Of a stretch of 19,402 nucleotides of DNA, positions 1 to 7,147 are shown piece by piece (within the stretch, counting starts at the first letter, position 1; each line of letters starts with the position of its first letter). This DNA is from Geodermatophilaceae bacterium (GTDB lineage: Bacteria; Actinomycetota; Actinomycetes; Mycobacteriales; Geodermatophilaceae). A model generated the notes under the pieces. It saw only the letters and a list, made by a program, of their open reading frames with translations, did no database searches and was not told the DNA's origin. The translations under genes were made by a program, and so were the position numbers. The stretch spans positions 1 to 19,402 of the forward strand of contig JACCQS010000360.1 in NCBI GenBank assembly GCA_013814015.1, given 5' to 3'.

Positions 1-84
1 ATCGCGTTCGACGTCGCAGACGACCGGATCAAGCACGTCTGGGCAGTACGGAACCCCGACAAGCTCCGACCTTGGACGGGCTGA
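1..84 (+). CDS. ECF sigma factor, SigJ/ECF41-like, C-terminal fragment
   Basis: Only the last 27 codons lie in the window; the frame is open from base 1 to a TGA at 82-84. The peptide reads IAFDVADDRIKHVWAVRNPD followed by KLRPWTG. The pattern FDVxDxRIxxxWAVRNPDKLRPW is what I know from the end of the SnoaL-like C-terminal domain of SigJ/ECF41 extracytoplasmic sigma factors, where that domain modulates sigma activity. The sigma-2 and sigma-4 regions lie outside the window, so the family call rests on this tail alone. It ends tail-to-tail with the GNAT gene at 178-819, with a 93-bp gap holding no clear terminator. A stand-alone SnoaL-like protein is the main alternative. Confidence 0.6.
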   Translation: MAFDVADDRIKHVWAVRNPDKLRPWTG

Positions 85-177
85 CGCGGAGATCGTTGCG
101 ACGACCGGGGTGCGAGAGCCAGCTTCAATCCCTCGTGGTCGCGGCCGAATGGCGCTCACCCGCAACGACCATTGCAC

Positions 178-819
178 TTACCGCGGTTCGAGTTTCGCCC
201 CGATTGGGGAGCTGCGGCCTAGTTCGCGATCACGCCTCCCCCGGGGCCGACCGCCGCCCACCACCGAGCCCCCTCGTGGGTCGGTCGCGAGAATGGACAT
301 CAGATTGGCGTCGACCCATTCGCCATCCCAGTGCAGCGCGTCCCGGGCGACTCCCTCCGCGATGAACCCGCATTTCTCGTACACCCGCTTGGCCCGAGGG
401 TTGAAGGCGTAGACCTCGAGACTGATCCGGTGCAGGCCGACCTCGTCGAGTCCGTACCCGACGACGGCCCGGGTCGCCTCGGTGCCGTACCCGCGGCCGA
501 ACTCACCGGCGAGCGCGATTCTCAGGTTCATCGACGCGTTGTCGGCATCAAGTTCGTTGAGCACGATCTCGCCGAGGTAGCAGTCGTCCTCGGCGCGGAT
601 GATGGCCCAGTCGGCGCGGTCCGCTTGCTCGGCTAAGCCCTTGAGGTGGTTGCTGATCTGTTCCTGAGTAAACGTGGCATGCGTGCCGGTCAGCCGCCTG
701 CTCTCCTCGTTCGCCAGCAGTGCCGACAAGCCGTCGAGATGCTGGGCGCCCTGGGGTTCCAGACGTAGTCGATCGGTGGTCAGGATGGCGACCTCGGTCA
801 GTGCGGCGGCGAAGATCAC
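178..819 (-). CDS. GNAT family N-acetyltransferase (RimJ/RimL type)
   Basis: Predicted cytosolic acetyl-CoA-dependent transferase of 213 residues. It has the RimJ/RimL layout: TTDRLRLEP at residues 14-22, the acetyl-CoA loop GEFGRGYGTEA at about 105-115, LHRISLEVYAFNPRA at about 129-143 and YEKCGF at 147-152. These proteins acetylate ribosomal-protein N-termini or small amines and antibiotics; the substrate here cannot be told. I chose the GTG at 819 because a purine-rich GAGAGGAG lies just upstream on the minus strand; the frame stays open further upstream but the added residues look non-coding. The family normally ends soon after the LMSIL segment (here 173-177). This protein runs on for about 36 Arg/Gly/Pro-rich residues, suggesting a lost original stop. 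It diverges from the metallopeptidase gene. Confidence 0.85.
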   Translation of the reverse strand: MIFAAALTEVAILTTDRLRLEPQGAQHLDGLSALLANEESRRLTGTHATFTQEQISNHLKGLAEQADRADWAIIRAEDDCYLGEIVLNELDADNASMNLRIALAGEFGRGYGTEATRAVVGYGLDEVGLHRISLEVYAFNPRAKRVYEKCGFIAEGVARDALHWDGEWVDANLMSILATDPRGGSVVGGGRPRGRRDRELGRSSPIGAKLEPR

Positions 820-863
820 AGGGTCTCCTCTCGATGCTCGGGCTTCTGCACGAGACTGGGACC

Positions 864-1580
864 GTGCAGGCGATCGAACGGGTGTGGGTCTCGATCGTGA
901 CGACGCAGCCGGCACCACCCGCTTGGGCGATCGCAGCGAGCGCCTTGGTGGCGTTGTTGATGGTCGTTGATCGTCGGCTGTGGCGGCGCACCCGGCATCT
1001 GATCACCACCGCACACGAAGGGTCCCACGGTCTGGCCGCGCTACTGACCGGCCGTCGGCTCAGCGGCATCCGACTGCACTCCGACAGCTCCGGAGTCGCT
1101 CTGTCCAAGGGCCGCAGTTCGGGTCCAGGCATGGTGCTGATGCTGATGGCGGGATACGTCGGCCCGGGTCTGATCGGCCTCGGCGCCGCGGTGCTACTCG
1201 CCGCCGGCTATGCCGTCGCGGTCCTCTGGTTGCTGCTGGTGCTGCTGGCCCTGCTGTTGGTTCAGATCCGGAACTGGTTCGGCCTCTGGTCGATCCTCGT
1301 TACCGGTGCGATGGTGTTCGCGGTGTCCTGGTTCGCCTCAGAGGAAGTGCAGTCCGGCTTTGCCTACCTGGTGACCTGGTTCCTCCTGCTGGGTGCGCCG
1401 CGGCCGGTCATGGAACTGCACCGTTCGCGGCGTGGCCGGGCTCGCGACTCCGATGCCGATCAACTCGCCCGGCTCACCGGCGTGCCGCCGATCGGCTATG
1501 TCTGCCTTTTCCTGGTCGTGACCGTCGGCGCACTGTGTGCCGGCGGCTGGTGGCTGCTGACCGGAGAACTTGGGCAATGA
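864..1580 (+). CDS. M50B-like membrane metallopeptidase
   Basis: An integral membrane protein of 238 residues resembling the peptidase M50B-like family of actinobacteria. The zinc motif HEGSH (an HExxH) is at residues 51-55 in TTAHEGSHGLAALLTGRR. A further acidic segment, DSDADQLARLTGVP at about 195-208, is in the position where this family supplies another ligand. Several hydrophobic stretches follow (about 89-160 and 210-232). The family is related to site-2 proteases, but its substrates are unknown. I prefer GTG 864 because relatives start about 13 residues before the TQPAPP segment; an in-frame ATG at 834 adds ten residues. Neither start has a strong ribosome site. The gene leads directly into the serine hydrolase, suggesting co-transcription. 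Confidence 0.8.
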   Translation: MQAIERVWVSIVTTQPAPPAWAIAASALVALLMVVDRRLWRRTRHLITTAHEGSHGLAALLTGRRLSGIRLHSDSSGVALSKGRSSGPGMVLMLMAGYVGPGLIGLGAAVLLAAGYAVAVLWLLLVLLALLLVQIRNWFGLWSILVTGAMVFAVSWFASEEVQSGFAYLVTWFLLLGAPRPVMELHRSRRGRARDSDADQLARLTGVPPIGYVCLFLVVTVGALCAGGWWLLTGELGQ

Positions 1581-1680
1581 GACTGGGCCTCGATCGCCTT
1601 GCTGGACGCCAGATCGGCTCAGCCGGACCGGAGTTGGCACAGCACTGGCGATAGCGGCGCTTTGCCTGTTCTATGGGGGT

Positions 1681-2601
1681 GTGCGCAGCACGCGCGGCAG
1701 CGCGACAATCCGGGCGTTTGGCACGCGCGTGCTGGTCGTGACGTTGACCGTCTCGACCTGGTCCTTGGCCCCGGCTCGACCCGCGGCCGCGCAGGAATCC
1801 GACCAGTTGACCGACAGCCCCGCGGTTTCTCTGCCGGAGGAGATTTTCGGCGGCTCCGGGACCAAGGACGATCCGCCGGTGAATATCGATGCCGTGTCGG
1901 TCTACGCTGCCGAACGCGGCCTGGTCGGGGTCGCCGTCTTCGATCGGCGAACGGGTACCTACGACGACAACGGGGCCGCCGCGCACAGCCCGATGGGTTC
2001 GGCATCAGTGATCAAGGTCCTGATGGCCGAGGAAATCCTGCACCGGGCGGCTATGGGGCAGATTCAGCTGGGTCCGACGGAATACGCCAGCATCGAGACC
2101 ATGCTGGTCGACTCCAACGATCCAGCTGCCTCCAGCCTGTACAGCCAGTTCGGCGGTGTCGCGCTGATCATGGCCGCCCTGACCCGCCACGGAATGACCG
2201 AATCAAGCGCACCGGCAGACCCTCAGTACTGGGGCAACACCAAGATCAGCGCACACGACATCGCGGTCTTCTACAACAGCATGCTCGCCGGCTCGTTACC
2301 AGCGGAAAGTCGTGAGTACCTGCTTGATCTGCTTCGTCGCACAGCCCCTGTTGCCTCTGACGGCTTCGGCCAGATCTTCGGCCTGGCTGGTGGCGACCCG
2401 ACCCTGAATGTGGCGGTCAAACAAGGCTGGATGTGTTGTCTGGACGGGGTCCGCAATGTGCATAGCACCGCCGTGCTCGGCGATCAGAACCGTTACGTCG
2501 TCATCATCCTCACCCAGTACTCCCCCGATTTGCCCTGGGAACACGGATTGACCACCACCACCGAGCTGGCCCAGTTGGTCCTGGACCAACTGGAAGTCTG
2601 A
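1681..2601 (+). CDS. Exported serine hydrolase, class A beta-lactamase fold
   Basis: About 306 residues, probably secreted. With GTG 1681 as start, the N-terminus has arginines, then hydrophobic VLVVTLTVSTWSLA, then ARPAAAQES, a likely AxA signal-peptidase site. The serine nucleophile motif SVIK (SxxK) is at 109-112 within MGSASVIKVLMAEEI. A KQG triad (KTG-like) is at 247-249. The usual SDN appears as SND at 145-147. This matches the PF13354-type beta-lactamase-related family found in actinobacteria; true beta-lactamase activity is not established, and a peptidoglycan or ester substrate is possible. The frame is open further upstream: TTG 1570 would overlap the metallopeptidase by 11 bases and add another hydrophobic stretch. 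The start is therefore uncertain, but co-transcription with the upstream gene is likely. Confidence 0.78.
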   Translation: MRSTRGSATIRAFGTRVLVVTLTVSTWSLAPARPAAAQESDQLTDSPAVSLPEEIFGGSGTKDDPPVNIDAVSVYAAERGLVGVAVFDRRTGTYDDNGAAAHSPMGSASVIKVLMAEEILHRAAMGQIQLGPTEYASIETMLVDSNDPAASSLYSQFGGVALIMAALTRHGMTESSAPADPQYWGNTKISAHDIAVFYNSMLAGSLPAESREYLLDLLRRTAPVASDGFGQIFGLAGGDPTLNVAVKQGWMCCLDGVRNVHSTAVLGDQNRYVVIILTQYSPDLPWEHGLTTTTELAQLVLDQLEV

Positions 2602-2629
2602 GGCCCCCGGCCCACCAAGAGGGTCGGAA

Positions 2630-2657
2630 TCGACTGCCGGATCCCGATGTCTACCGT
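2630..2657 (+). promoter_or_regulatory. Candidate sigma-A-like promoter for the PEBP gene
   Basis: TCGACT at 2630-2635 (four of six bases match TTGACA) is followed after 16 bp by TACCGT at 2652-2657 (a TAnnnT element). Transcription would start near 2664, giving a leader of about 35 bases with the purine-rich ribosome site AGAGGGAG before ATG 2700. This is a pattern match in a 98-bp gap and has no other support. Confidence 0.3.
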
Positions 2658-2699
2658 GGAGATAGGTCAGTCAGTCACAACAGAGGGAGATTTCCGTCG

Positions 2700-3230
2700 A
2701 TGGCCAGCAACCTGCGTGACCCCTACGATTCGCTTCCCGACGTCGCATCCTTCGAGGTTCGTAGTGACGACATCGGCGATGGGCAGCGGGTGCCGGATCC
2801 GCACGCAAGCGGCGCCATGGGTGTGCCCGAGGGCAAGGACGTCTCCCCGCACCTGAGCTGGTCTGGATTTCCTGCGGCCACGAAGAGCTTCGCCGTCACC
2901 ATGTACGACCCGGATGCCCCGACGGCGAGTGGCTTCTGGCACTGGGCCGCCTTCAATCTTCCTGTCTCGGTCACCGAACTGCGCAGTGACGCGTCCAAGG
3001 ACGACATGCCCGAGGGTGCTGTGCAACTGCGCAACGACGCCGGCCAAGCCGGCTATGTCGGCGTTGCTCCGCCGCAAGGACATGGCCCGCACCGGTACTT
3101 CACCGTCGTACACGCAGTGGACGTGGAGACCCTCGACATACCGGCCGACAGCACTCCCGCTTATCTCGGCTTCAATCTGTTCGGGCACACCCTTGCGCGA
3201 GCTGTGATCGTTGCGACCTACGAACAGTGA
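2700..3230 (+). CDS. YbhB/YbcL family PEBP protein (Raf kinase inhibitor-like)
   Basis: A cytosolic 176-residue phosphatidylethanolamine-binding-protein fold. Family signatures are ASGAMGVPEGKDVSPHLSW (about 37-55), the ligand-pocket segment VTMYDPDAPTASGFWHW (about 66-82), and GYVGVAPPQGHGPHRYFTV (about 117-135), all in the usual order and total length. Bacterial members bind anionic ligands in this pocket; physiological roles are mostly undefined. ATG 2700 is chosen because AGAGGGAG lies 10 bases upstream and MASNLRDPY is a usual N-terminus. Its TGA stop at 3228-3230 overlaps the GTG start of the prolyl oligopeptidase as GTGA, which suggests translational coupling. Confidence 0.92.
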   Translation: MASNLRDPYDSLPDVASFEVRSDDIGDGQRVPDPHASGAMGVPEGKDVSPHLSWSGFPAATKSFAVTMYDPDAPTASGFWHWAAFNLPVSVTELRSDASKDDMPEGAVQLRNDAGQAGYVGVAPPQGHGPHRYFTVVHAVDVETLDIPADSTPAYLGFNLFGHTLARAVIVATYEQ

Positions 3231-5344
3231 CCTCTTCCGCGGGAGGACCACCGGGCTCTCCTGCCGAGTACCCGCCGGCGGATCGACTCGACCTGATCGA
3301 GGAACTGCACGGTCATCAGGTCGCCGACCCCTACCGATGGCTGGAGGACCCGAAGTCAGCGCAGACCCGGCAATGGGTTGCGGCGCAAGGACAACTGTTC
3401 GAGTCCACGAGTGCTGAATGGAAAACCCAGCCCGAGTTCGCAGCGCGGATCACGGAATTGTTGGGCACCGGGGACATCGGGCTTCCTCGGTTCCGCGGCC
3501 GCCTTTGTTTCTTCACTCGACGGGCCTGCGACGGTGAGTTGCCGGGGCTCTACGTACGCGACGACTCAGCCAACCCGCTCACAGAGCGGATCCTGATCGA
3601 TCCGCTGGCCATCGATCCGGCGGCCACCACGACCCTGGATTCCTGGAACCCCTCCCCCAGCGGCGCGCTGATCGCGGTGCTAATCAGCGCCGGTGGGACG
3701 GAGGACTCCGAGCTACTGGTGATCGACGTGGCCACCGGGGAAACCGTGGACGGCCCGATCGACCGGTGTCGATTCTCCTCGATCGGCTGGCTGCCCGACG
3801 ACGGCGGCTTCTATTACGTACGCCGCGAGGACCCGGCCGGGCTTGCCGAAACCGAGGCTTCCTACCACCGCCGGATCCGGTTGCGCCGCTTCGACCGTCG
3901 CCCCGACGAAGACATCGTGGTCTTCGGCGACGACCGCGACAAGGCAAGCATCTTCTCGGCCCAGACCGACGCATCCGGTCGTTGGCTGGTGCTGCACAGC
4001 CAGATCGGCACCCAACACAGCAACGAGGTATGGCTGGCCGACCTCGAAGCAGGCGACCCGGATCGCCCGCAACTCGTACCGGTCATCACCGGACGTCAGG
4101 CCGAGACCAAGGCGCACGTAGCCGACGACGGTCGGCTCTACCTGCTCACCGACCTCGACGCACCTCGATTCCGCCTGGCCGTCACGGACCCACAAACCCC
4201 GGGGTTGGAGCATTGGAAGACGCTCCTGCCCGAGGACACCGAAGCGGTATTGAACGACGTTGCCGTGGTGCACCGGGCCGACCGCCCGGTTTTTCTGGCC
4301 CTACGTGCCCGTCATGCACTGAGCGAGATCAGCGTGCATGACCTACGGACCGGAGAATCATCCGGCTCGGTTGCCCTGCCCGCACCCGGCACGGTGACTG
4401 AGCTCGTAAGCCGCTTCGGCGGCGGGCACCAGGTGTGGTTCGACCTGACCGCCTTCGACAGCCCCACGTCTGCGTACTGCTTCGACGCCAACACTGGTCA
4501 GCTCACATTGCACGAACGCTCCCCGGGCTCGGTGACGCCGCACGTCCAGATCGAGGTACAGCAGGTCAGCTATACCTCGGCCGACGGGACGCTCGTGCGG
4601 ATGTTCGTCGTCGCGCAGGCCGTACGCCCAGATCGGCCGCGGCCGACGGTACTGACCGGATACGGCGGCTTCAACATCTCCCGTTCACCGACGTATTCGC
4701 CTTGGGCGATCGCCTGGGTCGAGTCGGGCGGAGTGTACGTCTTGGCCAACCTGCGCGGCGGCAGCGAGGAGGGCACCGCCTGGCACGAGGCCGGCTACCG
4801 GGCCGACAAGCAGAACGTCTTCGACGATTTCAACAGCGCGGCCGAGCACCTGATTTCGACAGGTTGGACCACACCCGACCTGCTCGGAATCCAGGGAGGA
4901 TCCAACGGCGGGTTACTGGTCGGCGCGGCCATGACTCAGCGACCCGAACTCTACCGAGCGGTCGTCTGCTCGGCCCCCCTGCTGGACATGGCCCGGTACG
5001 AGAGGTTCGGCCTGGGTCGGTTCTGGAGCCATGAATACGGCTCAGCTGACGACCCGCTGGAGTTTGGGTGGCTGTTGGGCTACTCGCCTTATCACCATGT
5101 CCGCCCGGCCGCCTATCCGGCCACTCTGTTCACCGTCTTCGACGGCGACACCCGGGTCGACGTGCTGCATGCCCGAAAGATGTCCGCCGCGCTGCAGGCG
5201 GCGACGTCGGTCCCGGTGAACGAATGTCCGATCCTGTTCCGGCTGGAGACCGGGGTGGGTCACGGCGCGCGGGCCGCCTCGCGGACGGCCGGTCTGGCTG
5301 CCGATCAGCTCGCATTCTTCGCCCACTATCTGGCCATTGGGTGA
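3227..5344 (+). CDS. Prolyl oligopeptidase family serine peptidase (S9A)
   Basis: A 705-residue cytosolic peptidase expected to cleave short peptides after proline. The N-terminal part (DPYRWLED at about 35-42) leads into a beta-propeller domain that gates access. The C-terminal alpha/beta hydrolase domain has the nucleophile elbow GGSNGG with Ser559, the acid in FDGDTRVD (Asp641, two residues before the Arg) and His679 in GVGHGA. YGGFNIS and NLRGGSEEG, which form the oxyanion and active-site region, are present. Length and order agree with porcine-type prolyl oligopeptidase. There is no signal peptide. The start is GTG 3227, overlapping the PEBP stop by 4 bases. A protease B (oligopeptidase B) assignment is less likely, but the two are close. 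Confidence 0.92.
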   Translation: MTSSAGGPPGSPAEYPPADRLDLIEELHGHQVADPYRWLEDPKSAQTRQWVAAQGQLFESTSAEWKTQPEFAARITELLGTGDIGLPRFRGRLCFFTRRACDGELPGLYVRDDSANPLTERILIDPLAIDPAATTTLDSWNPSPSGALIAVLISAGGTEDSELLVIDVATGETVDGPIDRCRFSSIGWLPDDGGFYYVRREDPAGLAETEASYHRRIRLRRFDRRPDEDIVVFGDDRDKASIFSAQTDASGRWLVLHSQIGTQHSNEVWLADLEAGDPDRPQLVPVITGRQAETKAHVADDGRLYLLTDLDAPRFRLAVTDPQTPGLEHWKTLLPEDTEAVLNDVAVVHRADRPVFLALRARHALSEISVHDLRTGESSGSVALPAPGTVTELVSRFGGGHQVWFDLTAFDSPTSAYCFDANTGQLTLHERSPGSVTPHVQIEVQQVSYTSADGTLVRMFVVAQAVRPDRPRPTVLTGYGGFNISRSPTYSPWAIAWVESGGVYVLANLRGGSEEGTAWHEAGYRADKQNVFDDFNSAAEHLISTGWTTPDLLGIQGGSNGGLLVGAAMTQRPELYRAVVCSAPLLDMARYERFGLGRFWSHEYGSADDPLEFGWLLGYSPYHHVRPAAYPATLFTVFDGDTRVDVLHARKMSAALQAATSVPVNECPILFRLETGVGHGARAASRTAGLAADQLAFFAHYLAIG

Positions 5345-5352
5345 CAACGGTG

Positions 5353-6141
5353 TCAGCAGGACGCCAGACAGGTGGTGCCGGCCTGGGCGAAGCCGACCCG
5401 CTCGTACACCCTGGCCGAGTCGTCATCACCGGCCGAGAGAAAGACCAGCGAACACTCCTGCCGGGCATCAGCTACCAGGGCCGCCGTGAGTGCGGCCCCG
5501 AGGCCCCGACCGCGAAAGTCGGGCAGGGTACCGACGCCCACGATCTCCGAGATCACCTCGTTGCCCACGACAACGGGCTGATGGGATCCGACCGCCAGCA
5601 GTCGAGTTCCCGACATCGCGGCCATCATGACGGTGCGGCCGTCGGCGATCCGGGCCCGAAGATGTGCCACGGCGGCCTCTGTCGGGTCAGGACTCGCCTG
5701 GCCCGGACCGTCGTTGTCGTCAGTCTCGGAGAACGCGCGGGCCGAAAGGTACAGATAATCCCGCAGCGCCGGCTCGTCAGCTCCAACCAGGAACAGCCGT
5801 ACGCCGCCGGGCAACATCACGTCAACTGGGTCGGCCACGACCAGCAGCGGCCCGTCCACAGTGGACAGCCCGGCGCGGGAGGCCGCGACACGCATGGACG
5901 GCGTCGCCTCGGCCAGCCATTCCAATGCCTGCGGTACATCTAATTCGCGCATTCGCGCACACGCCCGATCGATGTCCTGCAGGACCACCTCGCTCACCCC
6001 GAGGCGCGGCCGCGCGTAGTAGGACCAGGGCCCGTTGCCCACGAACAAGGTGAGTGAGCCAATCTCCTCGACGCGCGCGTCACTGCGCGGAGCGGCGTCG
6101 TAGTAGTGCTCCACTCTCTGCAGTGTTGCGTCGACCGTCAC
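5353..6141 (-). CDS. GNAT family N-acetyltransferase with N-terminal extension
   Basis: A 262-residue protein. The C-terminal half (about 115-262) is a GNAT fold with the acetyl-CoA loop DFRGRGLGAALT at 208-219 and the closing YERVGF at 246-251. The first 110 or so residues form a second domain of a type often seen in actinobacterial GNATs, with SYYARPRLG at 40-48 and unknown role. The substrate is not predictable. The start is GTG 6141, preceded by TAGGG about 8 bases upstream on the minus strand. Only 49 bp separate it from the divergent pantothenate kinase gene, so the two must share a short promoter region. It converges on the prolyl oligopeptidase with an 8-bp gap. Confidence 0.85.
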   Translation of the reverse strand: MTVDATLQRVEHYYDAAPRSDARVEEIGSLTLFVGNGPWSYYARPRLGVSEVVLQDIDRACARMRELDVPQALEWLAEATPSMRVAASRAGLSTVDGPLLVVADPVDVMLPGGVRLFLVGADEPALRDYLYLSARAFSETDDNDGPGQASPDPTEAAVAHLRARIADGRTVMMAAMSGTRLLAVGSHQPVVVGNEVISEIVGVGTLPDFRGRGLGAALTAALVADARQECSLVFLSAGDDDSARVYERVGFAQAGTTCLASC

Positions 6142-6190
6142 GTTGGCACCCTAGCTGCGTCGAGCGTGGTCTCCCAGGCAGGATGAGGCG

Positions 6191-7144
6191 GTGGCGATCA
6201 CGGGCGATGGGAGCCCCTCTCCGTTCGTGACCTTCGACAGGGGGAGCTGGCGCTCCCTGGCAGCGAGTACGCCGCTGCCCCTGGCGCCGGAGGAGATCAC
6301 CCGCTTGCGCGGTCTGGGCGACACGGTGGATACCGACGAGGTGGCCACCGTCTATCTCCCGCTCTCGCGGCTGCTGAACCTCTACGTCGCCACCGTGCAG
6401 GGACTTTGGTCGGCCCAGTCGCGCTTCCTGGGCTCTGGTGAGGCAAAGGTGCCATTCGTCATAGCCGTGGCCGGAAGTGTCGCGGTGGGCAAGAGCACCA
6501 CCGCTCGGATCTTGCAGGCACTGTTGTCACGATGGCCGGATCATCCGATGGTCGAACTAGTTACCACCGATGGATTCCTCTATTCCAACGAGGTGCTCAG
6601 CGCCCGAGGTCTCTTGCACCGCAAGGGTTTCCCTGAGACCTACGATCAGCGTCGACTGGTTCGCTTCCTGTCCGAAGTGAAGTCCGGCGCAGCGTCGATC
6701 GTGGCACCGATGTACTCGCATCTGCTTTACGATGTCGTGTCGGGGCCCGGCATACCCATCGAGAGTCCGGACATCCTGATCCTCGAGGGCCTCAACGTCC
6801 TGCAGTCCCGGGCCCGCGCCGACGGCCGCGTCCCGGGAGTCTTCCTGTCGGATTTCTTCGACTTCTCGGTCTTCGTCGATGCCGCGGAAGGCGATATCCG
6901 GCGGTGGTACGTCGAACGCTTCCTTGCCTTGTGCTCGACCGCGTTCCAGGACGAGAAATCGTACTTTCACCGGTACGCCCGGCTGAACGAGGCCGAGGCG
7001 GTGGCCACTGCGGAAGCAATCTGGGCCGGGGTCAACGCCCCGAACCTGGTGCAGAACATCGCTCCCACGCGCTCCCGGGCGAAACTGATCCTGCACAAGG
7101 CGGCCGACCACTCGGTTCGAAAGGTGCTGCTGCGCAAGCTCTGA
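6191..7144 (+). CDS. coaA: Type I pantothenate kinase
   Basis: This cytosolic enzyme phosphorylates pantothenate with ATP, the first and usually rate-controlling step of coenzyme A synthesis. The 317-residue length is normal. The P-loop GSVAVGKS is at 95-102. Other hallmarks are LVTTDGFLYSNEVL, RKGFPETYDQRRLVRF, PMYSHLLYDVV, DILILEGLNVLQ and LSDFFDFSVFVDA, all in the order known for bacterial CoaA/PanK. The GTG at 6191 gives an N-terminus like its homologues (SPFVTFDRGSW); upstream GGATGAGGCG may serve as ribosome site. CoA supply is a plausible but unproven link to the flanking acetyl-CoA-using GNAT genes. Confidence 0.96.
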   Translation: MAITGDGSPSPFVTFDRGSWRSLAASTPLPLAPEEITRLRGLGDTVDTDEVATVYLPLSRLLNLYVATVQGLWSAQSRFLGSGEAKVPFVIAVAGSVAVGKSTTARILQALLSRWPDHPMVELVTTDGFLYSNEVLSARGLLHRKGFPETYDQRRLVRFLSEVKSGAASIVAPMYSHLLYDVVSGPGIPIESPDILILEGLNVLQSRARADGRVPGVFLSDFFDFSVFVDAAEGDIRRWYVERFLALCSTAFQDEKSYFHRYARLNEAEAVATAEAIWAGVNAPNLVQNIAPTRSRAKLILHKAADHSVRKVLLRKL

Positions 7145-7147
7145 CGA

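Noticed and set aside
3713..4273. 186-codon minus-strand frame inside the prolyl oligopeptidase gene
   Set aside because: It is antisense to the beta-propeller coding region of an intact gene and has no recognisable domain.
5342..5355. Inverted repeat TGACA-ACGG-TGTCA formed by the two convergent stop codons of the prolyl oligopeptidase and GNAT genes
   Set aside because: TGA facing TCA is palindromic by itself in any convergent pair; only two extra pairs per arm remain, which is near chance and too short for a terminator.
5068..5943. 291-codon plus-strand frame over the prolyl oligopeptidase end and GNAT gene
   Set aside because: It overlaps two well-supported genes and is Arg/Gly-rich without motifs, typical of a shadow frame.
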